64,000 nt of DNA. It comes from Glandiceps talaboti (lineage: Eukaryota > Hemichordata > Enteropneusta > Spengelidae). Position numbers and translations under genes: made by a program. The stretch covers positions 17,957,240-18,021,239 of the forward strand of contig NC_135561.1 in assembly GCF_964340395.1 (NCBI RefSeq), given 5' to 3'. Shown here piece by piece: positions 1-13,689 of the stretch. How positions within the stretch are numbered: position 1 is the stretch's first letter; each line of letters starts with the position of its first letter. The notes under the pieces were generated by a model. It saw nothing but the letters and a program-made list of their open reading frames with translations. It was not told the origin of the DNA and did no database searches.

Positions 1-248
1 ATTAGTACAAATATATGGCTCGACTGCTGGTCTATACACAACTCAAGTCTTCATGTCATGAGTAGTTGTAACTTTTCACTGTTTTTTCAGTAATTTTTGC
101 ACATTGGAAATTATACACCACCATTTCAGATGACTGGAAATAGTTCAATTCTTGAAAAAGTTGAATTAATTATGAATATTTACTGTACACCTTTAATAAT
201 ACTAAAAAATCGATGGCAACGTTTACATATGCACTGGCTTGATGTACT

Positions 249-275
249 TGTTTGTTTGTTTGTTTGTTTGTTTGT
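249..275. repeat. (TTTG)n microsatellite
   Basis: About six and a half uninterrupted TTTG units. Confidence 0.95.
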
Positions 276-1089
276 CAACAAATTAGAATGTCGTGGGATG
301 TTAACATTATTTGGTCACTTTATAAGTCAATCATTGCACTCAGTGCAAGTACAATATAGGTGGAAAATATCAGCAAATACTTTGAAATATACCATTCAAG
401 TTACAGCTGTATGCATATCGAATTCTTCCACGATTATAATTCTACATGAGCTGTGAATGAAACATACTGTTCTGACTTTCAAGTTACATACACATTCATT
501 GCCTTGCATGATTACATAGATGCCGATTAAGTAACTGAATGGCAATCTCTACAAATAAAACTTGGGGTGAATTTGGTCTTGTCGGTACTATTAGACCAAC
601 TATCTACATCTGGATTGATCTGTCGTATGATTAATCTAGGCTTGGTCTACAGTGCTCAGTTTTACTTTGATTAATTCACACACATTGCTGTAATTCACAC
701 ACGACAGCCAGATTCCAAAATATGACCTTACCATAACCTTCCCACAAAAAGTACAATCAGGCATCATATATTATGTCTCTTCTGTCAAACGTGAGAAAAT
801 TCCACGATTGAGATAAAACTTCAGATTTTTTTTTCTAAAAAGGGTCATATTAGCCTTCTCATATCTATACTCTCTTGCGATATCTATCCAAATGCTCATA
901 ATACTAAAGTGAAATAAGTACAAACAAAAACATTCTTCGTAATTTTCCTTGTATTTTTCTAGAGGTCAGGTGTAACGTGGAATTTGTCATTTTGATGAAG
1001 ATTGTCAGCCATGACAGATCAACATCCCAGTACTACTAAAGTGAACGTCTTGTGCTCTCTAATCTGTGCAATTTATTTCTCTTTAGAAT
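276..1089. other. AT-rich unique-looking intronic DNA
   Basis: No gene, RNA or repeat was recognised. Confidence 0.5.
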
Positions 1090-1510
1090 GTAATTCAAGA
1101 TTTCAAAGTTTTTAATTTTTTTTACAATGGTAAATGCTCAAATTGCTCATATCTCTGTTACCAAATTTCCAAATTTTACATTTTTTTTCTCTAAATATGG
1201 CCATTTCTTATTTTCTCTCAAAATACTCATATCTATATAAGAAAATTTCCAATTTTTCTAAAATGGCCAAGGATATTCATCTTTATTTCCTGCTATTTTC
1301 TCTAAAAATTATGCTTACATCTTTGTAACAGTTACTGAATTTCCATCTTTCTCATTTTCTAATTTGGACAATGATTAGTGGTAATTCCTATTTTCTTGTC
1401 ACTTCTCTCAAAATGCTCACATCTTTGTCCCTAATTTTTCTAAAATGACTTATGATTAATGTCATTTATTTTCTTGCTATTCCTCTCATAATCTCTATAT
1501 TTGTAAAATA
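1090..1510. repeat. Degenerate AT-rich minisatellite
   Basis: Phrases such as CTCTCAAAATGCTCA, AATTTTTCTAAAATG and ATTTTCTTGCTATT recur in the same order four to five times at roughly 85-110 base spacing, with many substitutions. This looks like an old tandem array. A short open frame inside it is a by-product. Confidence 0.55.
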
Positions 1511-4307
1511 GTACTGCTGTTCATTTTCATTGTGATTTTAAAGGTTCTTTTTTATTTCAGACATTCCTAAACTCCAAACACCTGTATTCTCACCCAAAGA
1601 TGTTAATTTTTTGTGTTATTATTACGCTCTTACTTCACTCTACAGTCGAAATTTTTAAGAATCTGTTTAAATTTTGAAATACTGAATTTGTTTTGTATAT
1701 TTATAATAACCTCACACCTTTGAAATTTGTAATCTTTCGATTTATTCCAGAACTATACCATCAACAAGGAAACTGAGAAGGAAAATAAGGATATTTAACG
1801 ATTTCAAGCAATTCAACATCTTTGCTATTATATTCCTTGTCACTGCAGAGAAGGTAATGCTATTACAAATGGACTAGGTTGCTATGGTGATTTGTTTCTC
1901 AAGTGCAGTTGTGATGTACTGAATCTTAAAATGTTCTTATTTAGTCTACTTGTTAATCATGAAAGTGGTTTAAACAAGCCTTCCAATCAGACTTCATAAA
2001 TGTCAAAAAACACAGTTTTCTATCAACTGTACTTTGCAAATTTTCCATCCATTCAGAAATCATATATTTAGTGCTAGGGGGTCATATAACTGGCGTCTGG
2101 ACAAAATATTCCAACTCACTGATTGCTTGCTTGCATTTTGAAGACTTAGTGTATTAGAGGTTTCTCCCCATACATATATAACTATATATATATATATTTT
2201 GAGTTGAGTTTTGTTGAGACCATCCTGTTCTAATATACATAAACATCTGTATTTTCACAAATTACACTGACTTAGATCTGGCAAATTCTATCAGAGGTAT
2301 AGATAACTAGCTGTTAAGTCTTTTATTGTAATGTAGTAAATCACATTGGAAAATATTCTAGACAAGGAAATATTCAGGAAACTGTGGTATGTAGTTGTTA
2401 AAAGTGTTATGTTACAGAATTGAAATATGGCTGTGTTGGTATAAATTGAAGCAATTAATATGTTGTGTTACCGACATGAAATATGGCTATATGGTAAATA
2501 TGAAGGGATTGTCATGAATAGGGATTATATGTCTGCCACAAATTAATATTGTGACTGTTTGTTAACTTTGTAGACTATGTAGCTGTAAATATGTTATATA
2601 CAGACTGAAGTAAAAGCGGTTGTATGGTAAATATGAAGAGAGTATAGTATGAATGGTGTTTGTTATAAAAAGGTGACTTTCAGGACCATATTTGTACAAA
2701 TTAAAATTATGAAAAGTGTTTTACCTGGAAAAAATGCAATTGTAGTTCTTGTGTTTGGAAACATATTGCTTTGTACAATTGAAATTAGAATGTATATATA
2801 ACACCTGCATTTTGTTTCATTACAAAACATGTAATGGGATCAGTCTCATTGTTTCATTAGAATTCTTTCATATTTCATTTACTTTTAGTTTATTCCCAAT
2901 ACAGTAGCGACAACAAAACTTCACATCAATCTTAAGCATCGATGCACATATATCGCCAGAAGCAATGAATCACAGCAAACCATGAAGACTATATTTCTAT
3001 TTTCATCCTTTCACTTGAAGGTCACTGAGCAAGTATCTAATAAAGTTGTCCACCATATTAGGGTATTACGTCTGGTTATTTTTGGCTGTAACATTTTTTT
3101 TTTCTCAGTAGAAGGTCAATCTTAGTCCCATATATCACTTTTTACACATGGATGCAATAGTTTAATATTTCAAATCGTTCTATTCTGGGGTAGTACAGGT
3201 ATATGTACTTTGACCTCTGGATTAGATTTATGTCTTCAATATTCAGACACACACTCTTAGATATTCCAATGATGTCAAAACTGCATAAATCTCTCATGAA
3301 ATATGAATAAGTACAGAAACTGTGCTTTTTTGTGCACAAGTTGGGAAATTGGAAAAGTTCAAACCCTGCATTCCTCAACCTGTAATTTACTGTCATAGAA
3401 TTAAATATATTCACATATTAAACTGAAATGAAACTTACATATAAATCTATTGTAACTACATGCATACATACATGACCTTGAAGCTAATATATTCCTTTTG
3501 GTTTTGTGTGTAAAACAGAAAGGTTTTCTCTAACCCCCTTTATAATTTTTTATTCCACTTTGGTTTATTTGTAAGTTCTATCGATGACCACAAGCGCAGC
3601 CTCAGAAACTGACAATTTGTACATTTTCACCCTACTCAACCCTTCTCTGTCAACATAAAACAGATTCTGTATAAACCTATGTGTGACATGAGTGATTATT
3701 TCAGTAAGATAATAATGTATTCTCTTCTCTATGAAAGAAATCTGAGCTGATAAGCATGTATACCACCACATCTGAACCAATGCTGAAACCATAGAAATCA
3801 GAATTCATGACCTCTGACTTATTCTAACCTTGTGTTCTTTTCTATATAGGTCATTAATCATTTCATGAAATGTAACAAAATTGATATTTCAAGGCTTCTT
3901 TTATTCTATACGTATGAAATATATTAGCCTTTTATTATCAAATATATACAATGTATTATGTCATACATGATAGTTATTTCACTAATGTCATTTCTGTTGT
4001 AAATGTCAACAACTGCATAATATATTACAGCATGAATAATATAGACACATGTAGACATTTCAGAGGTTTATATTCCCTTTTTATTAACTGTGCAGTTATC
4101 AACTTCACCAGCTGCATAAAATATCACAATATAAAACATACATACATGCATCATTATATTTTAGAGTTCATATTCACATAATTAACTTTCCTGTAATATA
4201 TCCTAATGTACTATTCATACATCTCTGCACAAATGGTGCATTTGAATTATGCTTTCTATGTATATTTCAATGTTTATGTACCTATGTCATCCCCTAGATA
4301 AAACATT
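1511..4307. other. AT-rich intronic DNA with a decayed tandem repeat at about 2395-2770
   Basis: At 2395-2770 phrases like GAAATATGGCT and GGTAAATATGAAG recur at roughly 75-120 bases, suggesting a decayed array. The remainder shows no recognisable feature. Confidence 0.4.
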
Positions 4308-4664
4308 TAGATGTCATTCCCCAATATTTTTCTTCATTCAGCCAAGGAAAATACAAGTGACCTAAGGTGTCATTGTCACTACAAGTCGCTACACGAGTAA
4401 TGAAAACCTTTGGTCTTGAGTATTTTCCAGCTGAGAGAAGAAAAATATTGGAGAATACCATAATTATACCAGCACCAGTAATATCAAAGAAAAATCGGGG
4501 AAAGTAATGGCAATTTTGAGCGTTTTGACTCATATTTTGAACACTTCAGAACCAGTGATGCGGGCATGTGTTGTCGTGACATAGACATGCATTGTCGTGA
4601 TGTAAAACGACCAGAATATATGTTCCATATTTTTGTCATCTTTGCTTGTGCATGGGTATAATAC
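4308..4664 (-). mobile_element. Family A foldback element, copy A1
   Basis: This is one of six related elements. In the family orientation (minus strand here) it opens with a block resembling TACCCATGCACAAGC, contains ATGAGTCAAAACG and ATTGCCATTACTTT, then ends with a hairpin. The arms are CCAATATTTTTCTTCAT-type sequence at about 4319-4352 and its inverted counterpart at about 4430-4475. This copy keeps a reading frame of 79 codons on the minus strand (4533 to 4294) through the conserved block and hairpin. It has no recognised domain. Most likely it is a non-autonomous DNA transposon (MITE). Confidence 0.7.
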
Positions 4665-4987
4665 ATCGTATATCCTCTTATTTTGACTTTCTCAGACTCA
4701 AATTTCCTATTTCAGGCCTTTCACTATAATATATTATTAGATGTCATATTTACTCAACCAATTCAAATTTGATGTATCTGTTTATAATTTTCCTCTCTCA
4801 GGAAATAACTTTAGAAAAATCAATTTTATCTCTTTTTCAATTATTTATCTTCTCTTTGTCATGTATATGATATCCCTATCAAATCATGAATTATTTTCAT
4901 ATTTTTTATTCTATTCTCTTTGGATTCCTCACTGCTCAAATTTAGACACCAGATATATGACATTGTATGTGTATCATATAAATACAC

Positions 4988-5020
4988 CTTGTGTGTGTGT
5001 GTGTGTGTGCATGTGCATGC
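4988..5020. repeat. (TG)n microsatellite
   Basis: A run of TG dinucleotides followed by alternating GCATGTGCATGC. This is a purine-pyrimidine alternating tract able to adopt Z-DNA. Confidence 0.9.
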
Positions 5021-5390
5021 ACTTGTATGTAATTCAAAATTTCACAATTTTTTACAGCTTATTTCAATTTTTGTCAGCTGTATGATGAGAAATTGCCACC
5101 TCTGATGTATCTGTACTGAAGGTCAAAATCCATCAGAATATTAAAGCTACATATAAATTCATTCCACCATTCCCAGTTACATATAATGACTGCAGGGTCT
5201 ACAGGTTGTGTGCTTTATAGAATATTGGTCATTGGTCTACGTGATGGATGGGTTGACATAAATCATTCATGCGCTTCCCTTGCCATGAATATATATCTCT
5301 TCTAGGAATAGAATCACATACTGATCATCACCACTGTTTCTCTTCTTTGCAAATTGATGGACCATTCCCCCATCAGTATGGACACGAAGG

Positions 5391-5955
5391 CTAGAATAAC
5401 CAAGTACTCTAGTGCACAGGGTTGTTGGAATTACTAAGTATTCTGGGGGACAGGGTCATAAGAATAACCAAATATTCTAGTGGATAGGTTGTAGTAATAA
5501 CCAAATATTCTAGTAGATAGGGTTGTACAAATAACAAAATAATCTAGTGGACACAGTAATAGGAATAATCAAATACTCTATGACCCTGTCCACTAGAATA
5601 TTTAGTTATTCCTACGACCTTGTCCACTAAAATATTTGGTTATTAATTCCTACAACCTTATCCAATAGGAATAATCAACTATATTCTATTGGATAAGGTT
5701 GTACGAATTAATAACCAAATATTTCAGTGGACAAGGTCGTAGGAGTAACTAAATACTTCAGTGGACAGAGTCATAGCAGTAACCAAATATTCCAGTGGAC
5801 AATGGTCACAGGAATAACCAAACATTTTAGTGGACAGGATCATAGGAAAATACAAATATTCCTGTGGATAGGGTGTAGGAAAATACAAAAATATTCTAGT
5901 TGACAAGGCCATACAAATAAATCAAAAACTCTCATGGACAAGCTTGTTCAATAAC
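5391..5955. repeat. Minisatellite of about 43 bp units with an internal inversion
   Basis: Units resemble AATAACCAAATATTCTAGTGG followed by a GTT/GTC-rich part, about 12 copies. The units at 5578-5670 are inverted relative to the rest and pair with 5685-5776 as a near-perfect hairpin with a 14-base loop. Open frames on the minus strand are products of the repeat. Confidence 0.85.
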
Positions 5956-7306
5956 CATGTATTAGCTAGTTCCATTATGCTTCGTGAGCACAAGGTTCAG
6001 ATCTTGAATTATGCAAACTAGAGAGTCGTGCATTTGTTTAAGGTCAGGTGCCACTTGAGGCTGTATTTGGAGAAAATTCAATTACTCTACGGTTTCTTGA
6101 TGTCTCACTACGCAATGACTTCAATGCATACATAATGTCTTTGTGTTTGTGACAGACTGAAAAGACATAACCTGACTACTAATATTGAAATTCTCGATAA
6201 TTCTGCAAATACTAGTTTTAATATCTGAGTCTGTGATTCTTATCATATATGGAACTACGTTACACACAACAAAACAACTACTTTTTTTAATTACATCACT
6301 ACATAACAGTGATGCTGAAATAACAAAATCATAATTGTAGTTTCAAGATTTGTCTTATCAGATTTATATCATTTTATAAATAGCTGCTGCTTTAAAGCCT
6401 TAGCAATCACATAAAAATGAGGAAAAATATTTTTTTTAAGTGTATGGGTGTGTCCAATTGTTTAGTCAATCGTATAAAAGAATTGTGCAATATTCATCTC
6501 CGTATAGCTTCTACTTCTATTGCTTCATAGGCATGTAAATTTACACAAACTATGTTGACCCAACATATTTTAACATAAAAAAATTCATCATACAATGTAT
6601 TTGATAAGTGTATTGTAATAAATTTTGCCAGATTTTTCCGGGTTTTGAACTACATGGGGTTTCCCACCAAAATTATGATACAAGGCATGGTGACCTGATT
6701 CACCCCCTCCCCAGTGTCATCATTACAACCCTACACACAGTCCCCCCCCCCTCACCCCTGCTTAGTATCAGGTAAAATGTTTATAAATGTTTACTATACT
6801 TAGAAATGGCAGATATAGAGAGAAAATTTTTAATAAGTAACTATACTTAAATATTTTAAAGAAAAACCTAGGAAATATTCGGCTTATTTACAGAAGAAAA
6901 GAGATCTTGGTACAGATTTGTACAGAAGCCTACAATATTCATTATATATAGAGATGACCGTCAGAGAGAAAACGTTCATGCTGTCAATTTACATTGACAC
7001 ATTTCTCCAGTGGTTTATTTTAACACATAAAAATTTATAGCTGCCTAGTTGTTACAAAATTTATGGCACGGAATGAATTCCTGTTACTGGTTGATGAATC
7101 ACAGTAAAACTAAAAAGACTTATTGACATTGTGTATTCGACCCTACTTTTATGTTCAACAAGGTTGATTGCAATCATATCAGTCATCATGCTTTCTCTTC
7201 TATAAATACACAAAGAACTCTTAGCAGAGAATACAATTATCAAACAGTGATATTTCTTAGGAACGGGTGACATGTTATAGAAGTTTTCTAGTCAGTGTAT
7301 ATAATT
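5956..7306. other. AT-rich intronic DNA with one C-rich patch
   Basis: A pyrimidine-rich stretch with several C runs lies at about 6703-6760. Nothing else was recognised. Confidence 0.45.
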
Positions 7307-7553
7307 TGTATAGATGTAAGTTTTCAAATATATTTGAATGTATAGATGTAAGTTTTCAAATATATTTGAATGTACATTGTATAGATGTAAGTTTTCAAAT
7401 ATATTTGCATGTATTGATGTCAGTTTTCAAATATATTTGTCATGTACTGATGTAAGTTTTCAAATATATTTGCATGTATAGGTGTAAGTTTTCAAATACA
7501 TTTGAATGTATACATGTAAGTTCTCAAATAGTGTCAGTTTTCAAATATATTTA
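7307..7553. repeat. Minisatellite of about 32 bp units
   Basis: About eight tandem copies of a unit containing GATGTAAGTTTTCAAATATA. Spacing is 32 bases between the first two copies and varies through small indels. Confidence 0.9.
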
Positions 7554-10057
7554 TATTTTGGTGTTACATCTTCAAATACAGAATGATACACTTACATGTA
7601 CACTATAATTAATATGCAATAACCATGTATATCAGAAATGAAATGGTATTAAAATGTATATTTTTTGTTGTTGAAATATTAATTTAGCTTATACATTAAA
7701 GAGTGAATCTGCCAAATTCTGTATCAGTGAATGTTCTTATAAGTGTACATTTCACTTCTTCTCACAGTAAACAGTAAATCAATCAAATTCTAGACAATTT
7801 ATGGTAGAGTTGATTTTTTACGAAAGAATTTTTAAAGTGTGATTATTTAGAGGAAATAGGTAATAAAACTTTAGGAGAATATTACAAATTAGTTTAGGAT
7901 TTAGTCAAGTTCATATCTCTCAAATAGTGAAAATCTGGTGAAATTAACACTTGACAATTAATCATTGCACATTTAGAGTCCTACAATGTCACTCCCCTAA
8001 TCCTGTGTACTTCTTCCTACACTGACGTCACTACATTCGATAATTAACCACACAGTGTTTAACTTACGTACTTGTACCGATGTGTCAACTTTTCGCTTTC
8101 TATTAATAATCCCTTATGCAAATACTTGACCAATCAAGTAACTGAATAAACGTCATAGAACATGAACTGTCCCTTTGAGCATCCCAAATTGGATTTGAAA
8201 GCAACACTTAAGGAGCAAAATCATGACAGTTTGTGTGTCCATTCCAATTTATGTACGTGGATGTCTCTCAAAAATTAAATTATACTAAACTACATTATGT
8301 AATGAATGACATAAAAGACATTTGGAGTGTTTATTTAATAATAGTCAAAGAGATTCGTCCAAATAGAAATTGAATATAGAAGTAGACAATGTATCGGTAG
8401 TACATTACACCATTTTCTACATACCTTGTAATGCAATATCTTCCCTCATCAAAAATTCATAATGTCTTCATATCTGCTAAGGCTAAAAATAAATCTTGTG
8501 TTGCCATTTGGGTAACTTTAACAAATAGGGTTGATATTATTTTCTTCTTTTTTTCTCTTTGTTTCTGGGTGACCTCACTTGATGGGTTTTTTAAAATGCT
8601 ATTTCATTAAAAGTACTCTGATTTTTACAACATTTTTCAAAAAATATCACTCAGTAACTAGCTACATGTGCATAAAAAAGTTTTAGGTTAGCTCGGGAAA
8701 AAAGGGTAGCATTTGGTGATAAGAAAAAAACGTGTCTTGCTTTGATGGTTAATAACATACATGTACTATATGTATGTCTGTTAATTATGACTTTATGGTT
8801 CATTATACATCAAACCATACACTCTGGCAGCATTTCTATCTATCCATCATATTTTACTTCACTTGCAGTTTGTACAATATCAGTTCTAGTAATGGAAATT
8901 GCATTGCTCTTTTTACGTATCTGTGTTGCTTTTAACCATTCATGTTCGCTGCCATCATACTACCATTCTGTGTAATGTGTTAAATGCAAATTACTGCATC
9001 CAGTATTGAATACAGTGTTGTATAATGTAGAAATATCACACTTTCACATTTATTTGGCATGACAATAAATCATATATCATTCAGTATTATTAGTTTATCT
9101 GCAAATATCATGATGTGTACATGTATATGAAAATAAATTATCATTTGAATGATTTTTCAGAATTCATCACTGTGACACTGTGGGCATCCATTTTCAAATG
9201 CAAGTAATGTTATACATATAGTTAACATACATGACAATGGCATTTGTATAATCTCTCCACATGATGTAGATTCTTTCAATACTGTCAAGCATTTAGAAGA
9301 GAATACCACTATCATATAATTTGGTGAAATTCAAATTGTGATTAGTAAAATTAACCTATGTTCATCATACCATGTCTACATTAAACACGATGAAGCAAAT
9401 TTCCCCTCTCAGACTTCAAATCTAAACTACTATGAAAACAATCACTCATCGATCAAATTTGACATTAGTTTGTTTGCATGTATATTAGGATAATATGCTC
9501 AAAATATCAAAATAGACATATGTCTTTAGATCTATTTGGTTAATATATCTCAATCTGGCATCCCTTTTGAGCACACATGGTTAATGTTATAACTTAGTTA
9601 AAGTGGTATATTGTTATACCATTCAATTCTTGTTGTGTATGACTTGTACATATATTTAATATGAGCCTAATAAAGTAAGCTCCAGACTGACTATACTTTA
9701 CCTTAATATAGATATGTTGGTTTTAAAGGCTTTGATAGTGTGTTGTTTGACACAAAGCCACATGAGACAGACAAAATCCCTAATCTCATTCCATATTACA
9801 AGCAAAGTGTGAATTATTACAACTTAATTATACGTGCATGCATATAAATCCTCTAGAGCTCAGCCTGACTGAACTTTACTCAATTCCCTATTGATGTTTT
9901 ATAGGAATACATAGGCCTGTCATATGATAAGCATGTCAAACACAGATATTTGAAATCATAATATCTGTCACTCCTAACTGTAATCCTTCTGTGTATGCAT
10001 GATATGACAATGTTCCCTGGTGCCTTCCTAGAAATGTGCAACACTGTAAAGGCCATG
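7554..10057. other. AT-rich unique-looking intronic DNA
   Basis: No gene, RNA or repeat was recognised. Confidence 0.45.
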
Positions 10058-10190
10058 TTTGGTTTGAGGATTCAAATTAAGGTGTGAAAAACTGTTGTCT
10101 GGCAGAGCTATAGAAAAGGTTGGTATACAACAAATGTATGATTCTATGTAATCCTTAGAGCTCCACTGACAAGATAATAAAAAACCTGGG
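10058..10190 (+). repeat. Dispersed repeat G, diverged copy
   Basis: The string around ATTAAGGTGTGAAAA, CAGAGCTATAGAAAA and AGCTCCACTGA aligns in order with both units of the tandem duplication at 36029-36630 (ATTAGGTGTGAAAA, CAGAGCTAGAGAAAG, GGTTCCACTGA). It is an old interspersed repeat of unknown class. Confidence 0.6.
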
Positions 10191-10385
10191 ACTGAAACTC
10201 TGGTCAATTTCAGGTTTAACAGAATTTCAACTTTTTTATCATTTGTGGGAAAAAGACTTTTATAATAGGAGAAAGTATGCCTTACTGTGAGTTTTATCAA
10301 AGTTTTGTTGGAAGGATAAAATAAACTTTTAAGAGAATTCATAATTTCACTCTTCCACTTCCTGTATCTTTACATTTTATTTATT

Positions 10386-10616
10386 ACATATGTAGCAGAG
10401 ATTACTTGCACTGAAGTGCACACATACTAACCAATGTTTGCACTAATGGGCATTACTGAAAACATTACTGCATACCTTCATGCAAATTATATGCAAATGA
10501 GGGTCAACTTGTTTATCGTGCATGAAAGTAAGGCAGCACAAATCACTACACTCATGCAAATACCCTGAGTATGCCACACTTGCACTCACATCATGGGGGA
10601 CATTCTGTCATATTCA
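10386..10616 (-). mobile_element. Family B foldback element, copy B1 (internally shortened)
   Basis: Inverted relative to copies B2-B4. It carries the family ends (ATTACTTGCACTGAAGTGCA; CTCATGCAAATACCC) and three exact POU octamers (ATGCAAAT) at 10480, 10491 and 10554. The central part is missing or diverged. It faces B2 about 270 bases away, so the two form a large inverted repeat. Confidence 0.65.
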
Positions 10617-10882
10617 TCTATACCATTACAAATGTAAATAAATAATTTTTAATATTATTAATACTCAATGGTAATGTCATTCTATATTTTGGACAATGAA
10701 ACACTCACTGTATGTACACTTATCTAATCTGTATTTGACAAAGGTAATTCCTTTATTTATGGTATATGTGGATTTAAAAGTACTACCTTTTGGTGCCACA
10801 TGTTCATATTTGTCTCATATCCTTTGTTACATTAGCAGAATGTAACACTTGCATGTTGACCATGGTAGAATTGTACAGTGAA

Positions 10883-11280
10883 TGTACCCCATTGCATGAC
10901 AGAACCCCCATGACACATGAGTGTAAGTGTGGCATACATTTGCACAAACGCTTGCAGTGTTCTCTCAAACTGTACTTTAACATACATAGAAGAAAATACT
11001 GCAAGCCCGAGTTCAAATATCCCCGAGTTATACCCACAATGGAACTCACACAGCACAAGGTTCTATTATATAATTATTAGATATGTTTATCATACACTGC
11101 CAATTGCCTTGAAAATGATACTGAGTAATCACATGCTTTCATTAACAACAAACGATCATGTCCTTATTTGCATATCAATTGCATGAAGATAAATGCTTTC
11201 GGTATTGCACTGCATTGTAAATACCACTTGTTATGCATGTGCACTAGTGCAAATAATCTGTGGTACATATGTAATAATAT
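10883..11280 (+). mobile_element. Family B foldback element, copy B2
   Basis: Starts near GACAGAACCCCCATGAC and ends near ACTAGTGCAAATAATC. It includes the internal inverted pair around GCTTGCAGTGTTCTCT and AGAAAATACTGCAAGC, and an exact octamer ATTTGCAT at 11166-11173. Overlapping short open frames on both strands within it have no recognised domain. Confidence 0.7.
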
Positions 11281-12976
11281 GAAAGTACCAATATTACAGT
11301 AGCATACTCAAAGTATTGCATTAGTGTTTGTGATGTTCTCTAAAGCAATATTTTCATAATGCAAACTGATATTGATCATATTTATGTAAGTATTCCATAC
11401 TCTTGGTACTTTTACTTAACCAATAAATCATACAATTATGTTTTCAATTATTCAAATTTATGATTGTCATACCCACACAGAAAGAAGTACTGGTTTGATA
11501 GATTTTAATAAAAGCAATATGGATATGGAAAGTTACCTCGTCAGATTTCACTTACTATTATAAAGGACTGTGATTGATATTGAATAGATGAGATAATTTC
11601 TTTAGAGATGTTCACACTGACAGAACTTTAACAGCATAAAATCATTCCTGTATGATTAACTTAATTGGATAAATAATTAGTCATGTTCATACCTGTCATA
11701 TCACATCATATACACTCCATTTGAAACGTCACGAAAAGACAAATTTAAAGATTTTGCCATGATGAGATTACCTCAATTACACTGTCAATCTGCAAGTAAT
11801 TTGTCGGACAATATGACCACAACTAAGATCATCTATTTTATCCAAAAAAAGGTTAATTGGAGAAATCGGTTGTCACTGCCAACGGCATTCCTTGTAGATT
11901 AGAATTCATTCAGCAAAATCATTTTAATGAGTCTATGAAGGAAGAATTGACATTAGGGCATGCCTAAGCAAAAGACTACATGAAATTACCTTATTGGTTA
12001 AGTATGGTATACAAAGGTAGTTAATTACCTTACAATCTATAATAGTAGCTATTATTCAAAACTATATTGAACTGGCAGAGATCAGACAAAATTAGAAAAA
12101 TATTCCTTTTTAAATGTTATAATTAAACATACTTTTTTCAAAATTTTGATCTTATTTTTGACTTTATTGTACTTGCTCCAATATGCACAATAAATGACAT
12201 GTAATTTTAGTACAAAGGTTAAAATCACTTTCGTATTACCTAGTGATTCACCTGTATCAACAGCCTATAGATTTATCATCTGTTAACAAACAAGTAAAAC
12301 TGTGTCACAGTTGTTTACATATGGACATCAAGCCAATGTCTATGATACATTAATGATTAGTAAATATAATAACTCTGCAAAAAAGCTTATCAGAAGATTT
12401 GATATGCTTTGAATAAAGGTTTGAGATATTTTCCAAAGGGCAAAAATTAATGGAAAAATAACATTAAGATTTAGTTACCAGGGCTCTAAGTAGGAGAAAC
12501 CTTACAAACAGAACTTCTTTGATAATTAATGTTTATAATTCGCACAGAAAAAATATCTAAAACATTGTCTCTAATAAAAAGATGACAGAATACTGAGGAG
12601 TCACGTATTTGCCATACATTGAAATAGAATAAAAGACACTCTAAAATATTCACATTTTTGCTTCAAAATGGCCTCTGCATTGATATCTTTGATGAAAAAA
12701 TGAAGGATTGCTCATTTCCATGGTAACAAGATGGTGAGCACCCTGATTGCTTCCACCTTTTTTGTTTGTTAAGGATTTGTAATGAGGTTATCCCTGGCAA
12801 ATCTAGCCAACAATCTGAAGTATTTTGATTTTTATGAGCATACTGCCCAAGGGACAATCCATTCCACAATGTATAATTACAAGTACAGGTGTCCTTTCAT
12901 TTCCCCCCAACAAGGTCATCCAGTTTTCTACTTTTTCACATTTAATCTCCATAAAATTTGCATAAATTATATGGAT
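11281..12976. other. AT-rich unique-looking intronic DNA
   Basis: No gene or RNA was recognised. A CCATGGTAAC half of an RFX-like palindrome lies at 12718-12727. Confidence 0.45.
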
Positions 12977-13290
12977 TATACCATGCAAGAGCCAAGTTGA
13001 ACAAAAAATATGGCATAATACTGTGGTCGTTCTGTTCTACATAATGACATCACATGTCTATGTCACTGGTTCTGCTGTGTTTGAAATATGAGTCAAAACA
13101 TTCAAAATTGCCATTAATTTCCCTTGATTTTTCTTTGATAATACTCACACTGGTATAATGATGTTATTTTCCAATATTTTTCTTCATTCAGCTGGAAAAA
13201 AACTCTTTGCCTGAAGGTTGATGCTACTTGTCTAGTGACTCGTATTTTCTTTGGCTGAATGAAGAAAAATATTGGGGAATAACATCTAAT
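12977..13290 (+). mobile_element. Family A foldback element, copy A2
   Basis: Begins TATACCATGCAAGAGCC, includes ATGAGTCAAAACATTC and ends in the family hairpin with arms at about 13171-13200 and 13250-13284. Together with A1, A4, A5 and A6 it defines the family consensus. The frame seen in A1 is broken here by a stop. Confidence 0.75.
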
Positions 13291-13689
13291 GGTGTGTATC
13301 ATTTACTCTCTTGAGTACAAAATTGGTTGGGATTATCAACTAGTTTTGCAACTACCTGATAATTTTCATGAAATCATAATCTGTCATGTACATTATGTGG
13401 ATTACACATCATATGATCACAGTATGTTGTAATTGAGTAATAAAAAAAGGCTCGGTTTAACTAGTTTTGCAACTTAAAGCAGGCATTCATCTTCATAAAA
13501 TTATCATTTATCATGCACATTCCAACAAAGTGCAATTTTAATATCCATAAATCTATCCTGCATTATAAGAATTATCACCAAGTAAGTACGTTGATTAATT
13601 GCTAATTAGGTACAGAAATGTTTGGAATTGCCGACTGCATGCTTTCACTACTTTCACTACTTTATCTACATAAAAATATCATTTATTGT

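Noticed and set aside
97-456. 119-codon plus-strand frame
   Set aside because: It passes through a (TTTG)n tract, its composition follows the AT-rich background, and no domain is recognisable.
7307-7553. CRISPR-like array of about 32 bp repeats
   Set aside because: Units are directly tandem with no unique spacers, in eukaryotic intronic DNA. It is a minisatellite.
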